Counted from the first letter of the stretch, positions 8,908-17,430 are shown. The stretch is DNA of 34,311 nucleotides from Clostridia bacterium (GCA_017530275.1 JAFXMP010000153.1:1-34311), one strand, 5' to 3'. Numbers and translations are program-made. The notes: a model not told the origin generated them from the sequence alone.

Positions 8908-9399
8908 GTGGCCCAGGAACACAGTGAAAAGCTGTACGAAACCTATTACATGCGGGTATTCTCTTTTGCCATGACGCTGACGGGAGACCGCACGCAGGCG
9001 GAGGAAATCACCCAGGAAACTTTCTTTCGGGCGTTTTCAAAGCAAAGCGGTTTCCGAGGGGCGTCTGACGAAGCAACCTGGCTGTGCGCCATCGCCAAGA
9101 ATTTATTCCTTGATGAAAGGCGGCGGCAAGGCAGGAACGAAGCGATGCCTGAGGAGATGCCGGATACCGGGAAAGGGATCGAGCAAAGCGCCGTGGATCG
9201 GGATACCTCCCTGCGCATCCACATGGCGCTGCACGCTTTGGAGGAACCGTACCGGGAAGTGTTTGAACTCAGGGTTTTTGGGGAACTGAGCTTCCGGGAT
9301 GTCGGGATGATCTTTGGAAAAACCGAAAACTGGGCCCGGGTCACATATCACCGCGCCCGGCTCAAGATACAGGAAAGGATGGAGAAACATGGATTGTGA
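8908..9399 (+). CDS. ECF RNA polymerase sigma factor
   Basis: A 163-residue ECF (group 4) sigma factor that redirects RNA polymerase in response to envelope or other stress. Region 2 is seen in YYMRVFSFAMTLTGD, AEEITQETFFRAF and TWLCAIAKNLFLDERRR. Region 4 is seen in LEEPYREVFELRVFGELSFRDVG and GKTENWARVTYHRARLKIQ. The GTG at 8908 is preferred because GGGAGG lies seven bases before it; the ATG at 8890 lies upstream of that site. The stop overlaps the anti-sigma start by 11 bases, implying coupled translation. The promoter in front fits self-activation. Confidence 0.92.
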   Translation: MAQEHSEKLYETYYMRVFSFAMTLTGDRTQAEEITQETFFRAFSKQSGFRGASDEATWLCAIAKNLFLDERRRQGRNEAMPEEMPDTGKGIEQSAVDRDTSLRIHMALHALEEPYREVFELRVFGELSFRDVGMIFGKTENWARVTYHRARLKIQERMEKHGL

Positions 9400-10117
9400 T
9401 GTGATTCGTGATCTGCTGCCGCTGTACGCGGACGACGCATGCAGCGAGAAAAGCCGCGCATTGGTGAACGAACACCTGCTGGACTGCGCGGACTGCCGCG
9501 AAATGCTTCAAAAGATCAAGGAAAATGAAATTGAAAACAAACTGAAAAACGAAAAAACTTCGGTGCTGCAATATGGAATCAGGCAATTCAGGAAGCGCAG
9601 CGCCGCGGTGGGGTCGGCAGTCTCCGGCGCATTCATCATTCCGATTTTGGTCTGTCTGTACATTTTCGGGTCTCCCATGGGCTGGATCGATATCGTATTG
9701 GCTGCTCTCTGCGTCGCCGCGTCGGTGAGCCTGGTGCCGATCATGGTGCATGAGGATAAATTTTTCTGGATGTTCTGCGGGTTCAGCGCCAGTCTGATGC
9801 TGCTCCTTGCCGTCGTGTGCATCCATAGCCGCGGCACTTGGTTCTGGATCGCCTCCAGCGCGTCGCTGTTCGGCTTGGCGGCCATCGGCCTTCCGTTCCT
9901 CATCAAAACGAGTCCCATGAAAAAGCTGATTGGCGATCAGAAGCCGTGGGCCATCGTGATCGGCATCGACGCCGCGCTTTTCGTGATCATGATGAGCATG
10001 ATCGCCTCCCACGGAAGAATCACGCTTGGAACGGTGCTGTTCACGCTTGGCATGATCGCCGGGATCGGCCTGGTCGTTTCTGAAATCATCAAAAGAAGAG
10101 GGGGAAAACAAAAATGA
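9389..10117 (+). CDS. Membrane anti-sigma factor with zinc-finger (ZAS) domain
   Basis: A 242-residue anti-sigma factor for the ECF sigma gene just upstream. The N-terminal ~40 residues carry the zinc motif H29-x3-C33-x2-C36 plus Cys3 in MDCDVIRDLLPLY, the pattern of zf-HC2/ZAS domains that clamp sigma in the cytoplasm. A charged linker (KENEIENKLKNEKTS) leads to about six hydrophobic segments between residues 70 and 235. Most ZAS proteins have a single membrane helix, so the multi-helix part may itself sense the membrane state. The start at 9389 lies inside the sigma gene and has GGAGA upstream. It overlaps the next gene by four bases. Confidence 0.9.
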   Translation: MDCDVIRDLLPLYADDACSEKSRALVNEHLLDCADCREMLQKIKENEIENKLKNEKTSVLQYGIRQFRKRSAAVGSAVSGAFIIPILVCLYIFGSPMGWIDIVLAALCVAASVSLVPIMVHEDKFFWMFCGFSASLMLLLAVVCIHSRGTWFWIASSASLFGLAAIGLPFLIKTSPMKKLIGDQKPWAIVIGIDAALFVIMMSMIASHGRITLGTVLFTLGMIAGIGLVVSEIIKRRGGKQK

Positions 10118-11094
10118 AAAATAACAGGATCGGAAAGGCATTGCTTACCATTTGCGCCATCGTTCTGCTCGCGGGGCTGCTGCCCATCGCCCATGCGGAA
10201 CAGTACCGCGTTGGAGACGCGGAAATCAGCGCCACGATCAGAAATTTGGAAATCAACTGGACCAGCGGGCGGGTCGATATTGCATATCACAGCGGGAATA
10301 CCATCCTCATCAGCGAAAAGACCACAGGCGTCATCAGCGAAGACATGCGCATGCGCTGGCGTCTGGATGGGGACACGCTGCGGATCGAATACGATAAGCC
10401 GGGACTTCACCTGTTTTCCTTTATGCCCCACGAGAAAGAACTGACGGTGGACCTGCCCGATGGGCTCAAGCTGGAAAAAGCGGATATCAGCGTTACATCG
10501 GGCGATGTGAACATCCCTGCCCTGTACGCGGACGAGCTCAAGCTGGGAGCGACTTCGGGAGACATCCGCGGGTTGGTCCATGCCCGGACCATCAAAGGCA
10601 AGCTTACCTCCGGGAGTATGGAAGTGCAGGTCATGAACACGGCGGAGGAAGTGTCGCTTGAATCCACCTCCGGCAGCATTACGCTTGAAGCGATGGAAAT
10701 CGAGAAAAAAGCTGTGATCAGCACCACCTCCGGCAGTATCCGGGCGGCGGTGAAGCAAACGGACGAATTCAAAGCCAATTCCACTTCGGGCGCAATTAAA
10801 GCTGTGATTGGGAACGCGAAGAATATTACCATTGGATCGACCAGCGGCAAAGTCATCGCGGACATTTCCACCGTGCATGCGTTGGATATTCACACTACGT
10901 CGGGCGGCGTGACCGCGTACCTGCCGCAGACGCCGGGATTTACGGCGCAGATCGAGACAACCAGCGGACGCTTTGAATCTCAGCTTGCCCTGACCAAACA
11001 GGGGAACGCTTATATCGCCGGGGACGGAAGCGGTACGGTGAAGATTCATGCTACATCCGGAAACATTCTGCTCAACGCCAGAGAAAACAAATAA
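10114..11094 (+). CDS. Secreted DUF4097 beta-ladder protein
   Basis: A 326-residue exported protein with a signal peptide (cleavage likely after AHA, residue 28). The mature part is a ladder of about eleven T-S-G turns (for example VTSGDV, ATSGDI, STSGSI, TTSGRF) spaced mostly 17-24 residues apart. This is the pattern of the DUF4097 putative adhesin fold, a right-handed beta-solenoid. Such proteins often accompany envelope-stress regulators, as LiaX does in enterococci. There is no cell-wall anchor motif and no lipobox, so it is probably released or loosely held at the surface. It is translationally coupled to the anti-sigma gene (ATGA overlap), so it is probably a main target of the sigma factor. 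Confidence 0.85.
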   Translation: MKNNRIGKALLTICAIVLLAGLLPIAHAEQYRVGDAEISATIRNLEINWTSGRVDIAYHSGNTILISEKTTGVISEDMRMRWRLDGDTLRIEYDKPGLHLFSFMPHEKELTVDLPDGLKLEKADISVTSGDVNIPALYADELKLGATSGDIRGLVHARTIKGKLTSGSMEVQVMNTAEEVSLESTSGSITLEAMEIEKKAVISTTSGSIRAAVKQTDEFKANSTSGAIKAVIGNAKNITIGSTSGKVIADISTVHALDIHTTSGGVTAYLPQTPGFTAQIETTSGRFESQLALTKQGNAYIAGDGSGTVKIHATSGNILLNARENK

Positions 11095-11102
11095 CATAAT
11101 GA

Positions 11103-11150
11103 AAAAAACGCCCTCTCCCGACAGCGTTTGCCAGTCAGGAGAGGGCTTTT
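11103..11150. terminator. Bidirectional terminator between converging genes
   Basis: GCCCTCTCC (11110-11118) pairs with GGAGAGGGC (11138-11146). It is flanked by CTTTT on the plus side and by seven T's on the minus side. It can end both the sigma operon and the clostripain operon. Confidence 0.85.
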
Positions 11151-11235
11151 CGTCTTTCAGAGAACCGAGTATACCGCAGGCTGCATGATCTATGCTAACC
11201 GCCACAGCAGGCGCGCCCGTTCCTATGATTCTGTT

Positions 11236-13566
11236 TTAGAAATCAATCGCCACGGAATCCGTATAATGCACCTGCCCGGACAGGTCCGTCAAGCCAAAGC
11301 AATATAGATAACTGCCGCTGGGGATTCTGCTCCATACCAGCGTCAGCCCTTCTGCAGGAACTTCGATCTCATTGCCCAGATACTCCCGTTCAGTGCCGTC
11401 CGCGGATACGGCGGTAAACAGTGGATGAAGGATCATGCCCGCTTCCAGAGGGATGTAACCGCGGATGGCAAAGCCGTTTTCATCATAGCCCTGGGTAGCG
11501 CCCAGCAGTTCCGCGTTTCCATCAGCGGTACGGCTGCCCAGCAGATACATTTTCAGGCCGTTGACGCGGGCGGGAATAACGAAGCGCACATTGCCTTCCT
11601 CATCCCCGTAGAGGAATTCAGCCCGCACCATCTGGCCGTCCAGGATGGGCCAGGAACCGTCAAACATGGAGAAAACGAGGCCCGTGGACCAGTCGATGGT
11701 AGTCTGGCCCAGATTGCCCAGCCGGATCACTTCATCATCCTTCTTGATGCTGAGCACGCCGCTGGCGGAGGCCAGGTGATCCAAGTCCGATTTGTTCAGC
11801 TGAATGGAATAGATCATCTGGGCGGTCAGGGTGGCGGAAGTAAAGTATGTGTTCGCTGTTTCAATCACGTCCTCGGCGGAAACCGCCTCGCTGACGCCGG
11901 ATTGCACGTTCTGGTTTTGTTCGCCAGGCTGGTAGTAATCGCTGCCCGTATTCAGAAGTCCCGCCCAAATGCTGCCCAGGGCCGAGGAGGCGGTGGCCTG
12001 TGTGGGAGCCGCTGTTGGGGCGGCGGTCGTTTCCGTCATGCCTGCCCAGATGCCGCCAACGGAAGGCGCAGCGGAAACTTCGGCGCCGGAAGAACCGCCG
12101 CTGTACCCGCCCCAGATATTGGAAGAAGGCGTATAGCCATTCCAAATCCCGGAGGAAGAAGAATAGCCGTCCCAGATGGAACCACAGGAGGTATTCAGCC
12201 CGGACCAGATATTGCCGCCGCAGTAATCATATACATCACCAAAGCTGCAATAATCTCCATAGTACCCATTCCAGATATCGCAGAAGGAACCCGAACAGGA
12301 TCCGCCGCTGTAATAATCGTCGTAGGAATAGAAGCTGGAGGGGGTATAGTTGGAGGCGGTCATGGCATAGCCGGAGGAGGAAGCCTGATTGGTCAGCGCC
12401 ACCGCAAGACTGGCGTAATCGCTGGACAAACCATTGTAATACGCTAAAATCTCCTGCCGGTCATTGCGGATGGTATCGTAGGGCATGAAGAAGGAAAGCC
12501 CATGGGCATAGGACGCGATATCGCTGGTGGTGCAGTTATAGCACACTGCCTGCCGGGCCGCCTGCTTCAGGGCTTCGCACGCTGTAGGCAGCAGGGCGGA
12601 AAAGGAGTCGCACATATCCTCCACATCCACCAAATCCGAAGCGTCGTAGTCCACAAATTCCCCGAACGTGGTCAACTGGTTGCGCACGCGGATCACACCG
12701 GCCAGATTGGTGTCGAGCAGAGAGGATAGAGACGCGCTGAACGCGTTGGCCGCGTCCATCACCGCGGGCATCTTCTCCGACGCGATCACGGACATAGTGG
12801 CCGTGGCGGCATTTCTTCCACGGGAATTTTCCGCCACGTAGGTATCCGCGATGGACATGGCGATTTTTTCCGTAGAAATGCCGGGATCGTCCACAATGGG
12901 CTTCATCCATTCATCGTAATTGAGGCCCGTGCCGTTCACCAGTTCCTGGCTCAAAACGGAATAATCCGCGATGCCGTACAGATCAGCGCACAGATCCACG
13001 CAGTTCATCAGGCAGCAGTCAAAGCCGATGATATCCAGCTTTGAGCCGTTCAGCCCGTTGAACAAACCCGCGCGCAGTTCTTTCAAAGAAAGACCGTCAT
13101 CCTGATAGTTTTCATCGTTGCAGACGCCGTACACCGGCCCGCCGCCATGATCCCACAGGATCAGCACATAGCGCTTCGCGGGCGCGCTGGCGATGCCGAA
13201 GCTAATGAAATTGCTCAAGGTGCTTGCCTCGCCCATGCTGCATCTGCCCGCGTCCTTGAGCAGTTCGGGGCTGCTGCCGCCCAGCCGGTAATACTGCACA
13301 TTCCGGTTGGAAAAGCCATACCTTTGCCAGTGGCTCGATCCACCGGTGGCAATGAGGGCGGTCACCGCGTCGGAATTGCCCACGCCGGAGGAGATCATTT
13401 CCCGGATATCGCCGCTTGCCTCGCCGCTCTCGCTTTCCAGATCGGTGCCGCAGATGTAGGCCAGAATGGTCACTTCATTCTCTTTTGCCAAGGCGGAAGG
13501 GGCCGGGACAAAAACAGCGGAAATGACGAACGTGATCGCCAGCAAAAGAGAAACCAGCTTCTTCAC
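11236..13566 (-). CDS. Clostripain-family (C11) cysteine peptidase with IWxG repeat region
   Basis: A 776-residue secreted protein. After the signal peptide (cleavage near ALA, residue 27) comes a C11/clostripain domain. It has the catalytic His in LWDHGGG (H140) and Cys in GFDCCLMN (C185 by alignment to the usual FDACLM; C184 replaces the Ala). C11 enzymes cleave after Arg or Lys and often activate themselves. Residues ~400-550 are low-complexity Ser/Gly/Tyr with seven IWxG(Y/L/M) units and several cysteines. A C-terminal beta-rich domain of about 200 residues follows (SVSEAV to VHYTDSVAIDF). It follows a small secreted-protein gene by 48 bases and may share its transcript. The substrate is unknown. 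Confidence 0.88.
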   Translation of the reverse strand: MKKLVSLLLAITFVISAVFVPAPSALAKENEVTILAYICGTDLESESGEASGDIREMISSGVGNSDAVTALIATGGSSHWQRYGFSNRNVQYYRLGGSSPELLKDAGRCSMGEASTLSNFISFGIASAPAKRYVLILWDHGGGPVYGVCNDENYQDDGLSLKELRAGLFNGLNGSKLDIIGFDCCLMNCVDLCADLYGIADYSVLSQELVNGTGLNYDEWMKPIVDDPGISTEKIAMSIADTYVAENSRGRNAATATMSVIASEKMPAVMDAANAFSASLSSLLDTNLAGVIRVRNQLTTFGEFVDYDASDLVDVEDMCDSFSALLPTACEALKQAARQAVCYNCTTSDIASYAHGLSFFMPYDTIRNDRQEILAYYNGLSSDYASLAVALTNQASSSGYAMTASNYTPSSFYSYDDYYSGGSCSGSFCDIWNGYYGDYCSFGDVYDYCGGNIWSGLNTSCGSIWDGYSSSSGIWNGYTPSSNIWGGYSGGSSGAEVSAAPSVGGIWAGMTETTAAPTAAPTQATASSALGSIWAGLLNTGSDYYQPGEQNQNVQSGVSEAVSAEDVIETANTYFTSATLTAQMIYSIQLNKSDLDHLASASGVLSIKKDDEVIRLGNLGQTTIDWSTGLVFSMFDGSWPILDGQMVRAEFLYGDEEGNVRFVIPARVNGLKMYLLGSRTADGNAELLGATQGYDENGFAIRGYIPLEAGMILHPLFTAVSADGTEREYLGNEIEVPAEGLTLVWSRIPSGSYLYCFGLTDLSGQVHYTDSVAIDF
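11955..12280 (-). repeat. Seven IWxG peptide repeats within the C11 peptidase
   Basis: Units CDIWNGY, GNIWSGL, GSIWDGY, SGIWNGY, SNIWGGY, GGIWAGM and GSIWAGL have their Ile at residues 431, 453, 464, 474, 484, 506 and 533. The three central steps are 10-11 residues. They are set in a Ser/Gly/Tyr/Cys-rich spacer that turns Ala/Thr/Pro-rich after the fifth unit. Confidence 0.85.
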
Positions 13567-13614
13567 GGGAGACGCCTCCTTTTCGGGGCTTTCGTATTGG
13601 ATTGAGCCTCATGT

Positions 13615-14166
13615 TCAGGATACAGGCTGGAAGGTTTCCAGGATCGATTTGATCTGGTCGATGTATTTCTGGGTAAACGGATACTGGTTTTCGCCGTCCC
13701 CGTCCAGCACGTAGCAGTCAAACATGATCGCATGACCATTCGTCATGGTTTCCGCGTAGAGGTATTCGCCTTCTTCATCCGTTCCCCTGATCAGCACGAA
13801 GGGAATATTCCCGGCCATTACAGTGTCAAGATATTCGGGATCGTCGTCTGACAACTCGTACAATAAATCTTCGATATATGCATCCATTTCAGCTTTCCCT
13901 GCGTTCCACAGCGAAACATCCTTGTAATCCTCATAATACATCTTATAGCATAAAACAATGATTCCAATTTCCTTGTCCTCGCCAAATAGCCCAAGGTACT
14001 CATCCCCGTCTCCGTACACCTCTGCGTCCTCGGTATCATAATCCCACCCATTGGGCAGCTTCAGGGTAAAGTAAGCGGTCTTGAAGGTCTTTTCCGCCGC
14101 CTCTGCGCAGCAGACAGCGGACAGGGCAAGCATCAGGGCGAATGCCAGACTGATCAAACGTTTCAT
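13615..14166 (-). CDS. Small secreted acidic protein of unknown function
   Basis: A 183-residue exported protein with a clear signal peptide (MKRLISLAFALMLALSAVCCAEA). The mature part is acidic and opens with FKTAYFTLKLPNGWDYD. That resembles secreted proteins whose name-giving motif is a beta-strand pair followed by LPxGW, seen in PsbP-like or DUF-type domains, but no family is assigned. The cysteines near the signal end (VCCAEA) could mimic a lipobox; AVCC is weak. The ATG at 14166 is preferred over upstream in-frame starts because AAAGGAGG lies just before it. It lies 48 bases upstream of the clostripain gene and has its own possible promoter. Confidence 0.7.
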   Translation of the reverse strand: MKRLISLAFALMLALSAVCCAEAAEKTFKTAYFTLKLPNGWDYDTEDAEVYGDGDEYLGLFGEDKEIGIIVLCYKMYYEDYKDVSLWNAGKAEMDAYIEDLLYELSDDDPEYLDTVMAGNIPFVLIRGTDEEGEYLYAETMTNGHAIMFDCYVLDGDGENQYPFTQKYIDQIKSILETFQPVS

Positions 14167-14257
14167 GAATGTTTCCTCCTTTTTCCTGTTCAAAAATTTG
14201 CCAACGCTTTTCCCACCGGCTGTTCGTTTCGGAAAGCGGCGCAATGGAAGCCGTCTC

Positions 14258-14286
14258 ATTATACCACCGCCGGATGAAAAAAACGA
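14258..14286 (-). promoter_or_regulatory. Possible extended -10 promoter
   Basis: On the minus strand TGGTATAAT (-10 at 14258-14263 with a TG extension) lies about 90 bases before the small secreted-protein gene. The -35 position (14281-14286, TCGTTT) is poor, which an extended -10 can tolerate. Confidence 0.45.
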
Positions 14287-14333
14287 GCCTCATTTTTCCA
14301 AATTCTCCTATAAAATTGTAAATATTTACGAAG

Positions 14334-14366
14334 AAAACACCTGCGTCCCGGAAACAGGAGCAGGCG
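14334..14366 (-). terminator. Terminator after the YdcF-family gene
   Basis: On the minus strand GCCTGC and GCAGGT form the base of a hairpin with a 15-base top. TTTTC follows, about 40 bases past the stop codon. Confidence 0.55.
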
Positions 14367-14404
14367 TTTCCCTTTCGCTGACCCACTGAAAAGGGCGTTC
14401 CGTG

Positions 14405-15088
14405 TTATTCCAGCGATTCAGGATTGGTTTGGACGATATAGCAGTAATTGCCGATATTTTCAACGGAATAGCCGTACTTCTGTTTGTATTGGGCGGCCAT
14501 GGCGTTGAACAGCACCTGGCTCCAGTACTGGTGGTACGTGGAGGTCACGATGGTCATTTGTTCAACGCCCTGTTCCCGGAGAATGGCGAAGGTGTTGACG
14601 GCGTTTTCCGCAGTGGTCAAAGCGCATTCATCGGTAAAAATTCTTTCCGGCGCGATGCCCCATCGGCTGGTCAGGTATGCTTTCATCAATCCCGCTTCCG
14701 TATGTCTGTCAGGATTATTGACGCCTGTGGCTCCGCCGGAACAGACCAGGATGGAATCAGGAAACGCCTGAGCCGCCATTGCCGCCGCGTCGCACCGGCC
14801 TTTCAGTTCTTCCGTCATTTCCCCGTTTTTCAGTTCATAGCCCAGCACCACGAAGGCATGCGCGCCGGAGATGGGCAGGGAAGCCGGATCGTCCACGCCA
14901 TAGCAGTACAGCTTGCCATTGCCAAGATAGAACTGGCTCCAGTAAGCGGCGATAGCGCGGGTTATATCTTCTTCCAGCGCAACGGCGTCATCCTCGACGC
15001 CTGCCGCGCTTTCTGCCGCCGCCCCCGGCAGGGCAACGCCTGACAGCATCAGCAGCAGCGCGGCCAGCATGGCGATCGTTTTTTTCAT
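14405..15088 (-). CDS. Exported YdcF/SanA-like DUF218 protein
   Basis: A 227-residue protein with a signal peptide (cleavage near GAAA, residues 22-25) and a DUF218 domain. Conserved parts are AFVVLGYEL (about 78-86), LVCSGGATG, the EAGLMKAYLTSRWGI stretch, ERIFTDECALTTAENA and IVTSTYHQYWS. The family fold binds nucleotide-like ligands. SanA and ElyC members act in envelope integrity or undecaprenyl-linked processes, but no enzymatic reaction is established for this protein. Starting at 15088 it follows GGGGGAGAG. The gap to the upstream fusion gene is 48 bases with no terminator, so they may be cotranscribed. Confidence 0.82.
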   Translation of the reverse strand: MKKTIAMLAALLLMLSGVALPGAAAESAAGVEDDAVALEEDITRAIAAYWSQFYLGNGKLYCYGVDDPASLPISGAHAFVVLGYELKNGEMTEELKGRCDAAAMAAQAFPDSILVCSGGATGVNNPDRHTEAGLMKAYLTSRWGIAPERIFTDECALTTAENAVNTFAILREQGVEQMTIVTSTYHQYWSQVLFNAMAAQYKQKYGYSVENIGNYCYIVQTNPESLE

Positions 15089-15136
15089 TTTTCTCTCCCC
15101 CTTTGCGTGCGCAATGATCGTCCCGTTTTGAATTCG

Positions 15137-15883
15137 CTACCTGCGGATTACCTTGCAATCCTTGACGTATTCGCCATATTGGGCTAAAAACGTCTGATAC
15201 TCCGCTTCCTCCGTGATCCACAGGATCACCCAGACGTTTTCCGCGCCTAAGTTTTTATATGCCTGATACCGGTGATTGCCGTCATTGAGTTCAAATTCTC
15301 CCTGGGTATAGTGTACGATCAGCGGCGGCATATCCGGGTCTGCCTTGATGGCTTTTTCCAGTTCCGCCACTTTTATCTGAAACCAATCCGAGTCGATGCG
15401 AAATTTCATTTCCGGTTCCGGTCCGGCGCAGCGGTGAAACAGCCGAATAGGCATCAGGGCAGGGCTGAAATAATACCGGTCGAACAGCTTGAGCCCGTCG
15501 GAGAAGGGGATATTCCTTCCGTCCTCGTTGAGATACAGGTGGATCCAAGCGTCCAGTTTTTCTGCTTCGGCATAGGCTTTTGCGGACGATAGGGTAGCGC
15601 TGTACTTGAGCATTGGCGTCTCCTTTCTATTATACACGATCCTTCGGACCGAATCGTAGGGGAGCGCGTATTGATCCATCAATTTCTCGATGGACGATCC
15701 GCATGCGAAAGCGGCCCGCATTTCCGCATTCCTGTCCCGGATGAACTGCTGATAGCCAGAGGATTCTCCCCAGGCTTTTTTCACGTTTCCCGCCGGAATA
15801 TAGATGGTTTCCCCGGAAACATACTTCTGAATTTGTTTCAAAAGCTGTTCCGGAAAAATGTCCCGCGCGTTCCTGTACCGCAT
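15137..15883 (-). CDS. CD3324-like HTH protein fused to a ParB/sulfiredoxin-like domain
   Basis: A 248-residue protein with two parts. Residues 1-88 match a whole CD3324-family protein: MRYRNARDIFPEQLLKQIQKYV, then IYIP, KKAWGE and a Mor-like helix-turn-helix ending SVRRIVYNRK. This family is a small clostridial putative regulator. Residues 91-248 form a second domain with MPPLIVHY and ELNDGNHRYQAYKNLG, the G-N/H-R motif of ParB/Srx-like N-terminal domains. The join encodes RKETPM, and a strong AAAGGAG ribosome site plus ATG lie inside it, as if two adjacent genes had lost the stop between them. The main start at 15883 has GAAAGGAGG upstream. The function of the joined protein is unknown. Confidence 0.7.
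   Translation of the reverse strand: MRYRNARDIFPEQLLKQIQKYVSGETIYIPAGNVKKAWGESSGYQQFIRDRNAEMRAAFACGSSIEKLMDQYALPYDSVRRIVYNRKETPMLKYSATLSSAKAYAEAEKLDAWIHLYLNEDGRNIPFSDGLKLFDRYYFSPALMPIRLFHRCAGPEPEMKFRIDSDWFQIKVAELEKAIKADPDMPPLIVHYTQGEFELNDGNHRYQAYKNLGAENVWVILWITEEAEYQTFLAQYGEYVKDCKVIRR
15611..15627 (-). promoter_or_regulatory. Internal ribosome site and start codon in the fusion gene
   Basis: On the minus strand AAAGGAG, six bases, then ATG (codon 91, 15611-15613). It would give a separate 158-residue ParB-like protein. A TATAAT sequence also lies just upstream (15629-15634), with no good -35. Confidence 0.55.
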
Positions 15884-15958
15884 GCCGTCGCCCTCCTTTC
15901 GGAAAGAATAATACGCCACAAACAAACGGAAGAAAAGAGCGTGTTTGCCTATACCCGT

Positions 15959-16043
15959 TTATGACACGGCCTGTCCGTCAAGCGCTTTCAAATACGCTTC
16001 CGTCGGGGACCTGTATTGAATACCCCGGTTTTCAAAGCGTCAC
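15959..16043 (-). pseudogene. Possible transposase C-terminal remnant
   Basis: In the 319-base gap between the fusion gene and the esterase, the minus strand reads RFENRGIQYRSPTEAYLKAL before a stop, with a stop codon just upstream. The N-R-x-I-x-Y-x-SP-x-E-Y spacing resembles the end of integrase-core transposases. It is short and degenerate, so this is tentative. Apart from this and the esterase promoter, nothing was recognised in the gap. Confidence 0.25.
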
Positions 16044-16105
16044 AGCTATCGTATGTGTATCATTCTGCGCCGCGTCTATTTTTCCTCTTACCTTGAAAAA
16101 AGAGA

Positions 16106-16134
16106 TTGAAAAGCGGCGCGCGATTTTGTACAAT
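16106..16134 (+). promoter_or_regulatory. Sigma-A promoter of the esterase-AraC operon
   Basis: TTGAAA (16106-16111), 17 bases, TACAAT (16129-16134). It lies about 65 bases before the esterase start codon. Confidence 0.75.
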
Positions 16135-16202
16135 AACAGGCGGGAATATCAATCCAACCTGAAACGATCGGACGAAAGCCGTTTATAAAGGAGGAGCTCA
16201 CC

Positions 16203-17393
16203 GTGAAAAAACTGTCGCTGCTGCTTGCGCTTGCTCTGCTGCTTTCCCTAACCCCCGCCTCGGCGGAAGGGATGAACCCCTATATGGAAGTGCCCGTGGA
16301 GAACGCCGGACTGGAAACCCTGGTCTACGCTGGCGTGGATTTCGGCGCAGGCGCGGCCCTGCTGCGCATAAAGGGCGCTTCGGACAGCAAGCTGATGATC
16401 CGCGTATACGCCGACAGCACGGAAGGCAATCCCATCGTCACCGCCGTGTTCATCACCGTAACCAAGGAAAACCGCTGCAAGATCAATTTGGAAGGTGTGC
16501 ACGACCTGTATTTCACCTTTGAGGGGGAAGGCGCTCTCACTTCCTGGCAGGCATTCACTTCGCAGGAAGAAATCGACGCCGCTATCAAAGCGGAGCGCGG
16601 CACCGTGTATGAGGATCAGGTGCCGGTCGCCTACACCAAGCAGGCGGATCAGCGGGGAACGATCGAAAAGTTCGTCTATGAAGCCCATGATTATTTCAGC
16701 GACAAATCCCTGTACGAAAAAACCGCTTTCGTGTACCTGCCCTACGGCTACGACGAAACCCAGACCTACGATCTGCTGATCCTGTGCCACGGCATCGGCG
16801 GCAGCGAATATGAATGGGGCATGACCGGCGAGGATTCGCGGGTGAAGCGGATCATGGACAACCTGATCCAGAAGGGGGAAATCAAGCCCTTCATCGTGGT
16901 CACGCCCAACGGCCGGGCAGGCAAGACATCCGATCAGTCTTCCTTCTACAGCTTCGATCAGGAGCTGCGCAATGATCTTTTGCCCGCCTTGGCGGCCAAT
17001 TACACCGTGGACATCACCGACCGCAGCCGCTGCGCCATGGCGGGCCTGAGCATGGGCGGCATGCAGACCATCAACCTTGGCATCGGCAAATGTCTGGACC
17101 TGTTCAGCGCGTTCGGTGCGTTCTCTGCCTGCCCCACCACCAATCCGGCGTCTCTTACCGCGGCGGCCCTGAACGCAAATCCCGATCTGCCGGTGCGGGT
17201 GTTTTACAGCATCTGCGGCACCGAGGACGGCATTGCCCACGCCAGCACCTCCGCCGCCGTGGACAGCTTAGCCCCCCTGACGGATCAACTGAACGAAAAG
17301 AATTTTATCCTCCAGTATGTGCCCGGCGGCCATGATTTCGGGGTGTGGTATCTGGGCTTCTACAATTTCGCCCGCCTGATCGGCGAAAAGTAA
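16203..17393 (+). CDS. Secreted CBM6-like/CE1-type esterase
   Basis: A 396-residue exported esterase. The signal peptide ends at ASA (residue 21). Residues ~28-112 look like a CBM6-type beta-sandwich (LMIRVYADSTEGNPI, then GVHDLYFTFEG, as in the GVHDLYLVF motif of CBM6). Residues ~150-396 are an alpha/beta hydrolase of the esterase D/CE1 group, with oxyanion segment LCHGIGGSEYEW, nucleophile elbow GLSMGG (Ser283), likely acid Asp342 in GTEDG and His377 in GGHDF. CE1 members remove feruloyl or acetyl groups from xylan, so a role in loosening hemicellulose outside the cell is likely. GGAGGAG precedes the ATG. An AraC regulator follows 37 bases later. Confidence 0.85.
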   Translation: MKKLSLLLALALLLSLTPASAEGMNPYMEVPVENAGLETLVYAGVDFGAGAALLRIKGASDSKLMIRVYADSTEGNPIVTAVFITVTKENRCKINLEGVHDLYFTFEGEGALTSWQAFTSQEEIDAAIKAERGTVYEDQVPVAYTKQADQRGTIEKFVYEAHDYFSDKSLYEKTAFVYLPYGYDETQTYDLLILCHGIGGSEYEWGMTGEDSRVKRIMDNLIQKGEIKPFIVVTPNGRAGKTSDQSSFYSFDQELRNDLLPALAANYTVDITDRSRCAMAGLSMGGMQTINLGIGKCLDLFSAFGAFSACPTTNPASLTAAALNANPDLPVRVFYSICGTEDGIAHASTSAAVDSLAPLTDQLNEKNFILQYVPGGHDFGVWYLGFYNFARLIGEK

Positions 17394-17430
17394 GATTTGC
17401 GAAAAATGCTTTTCAGGAGGCAGTATCTTT

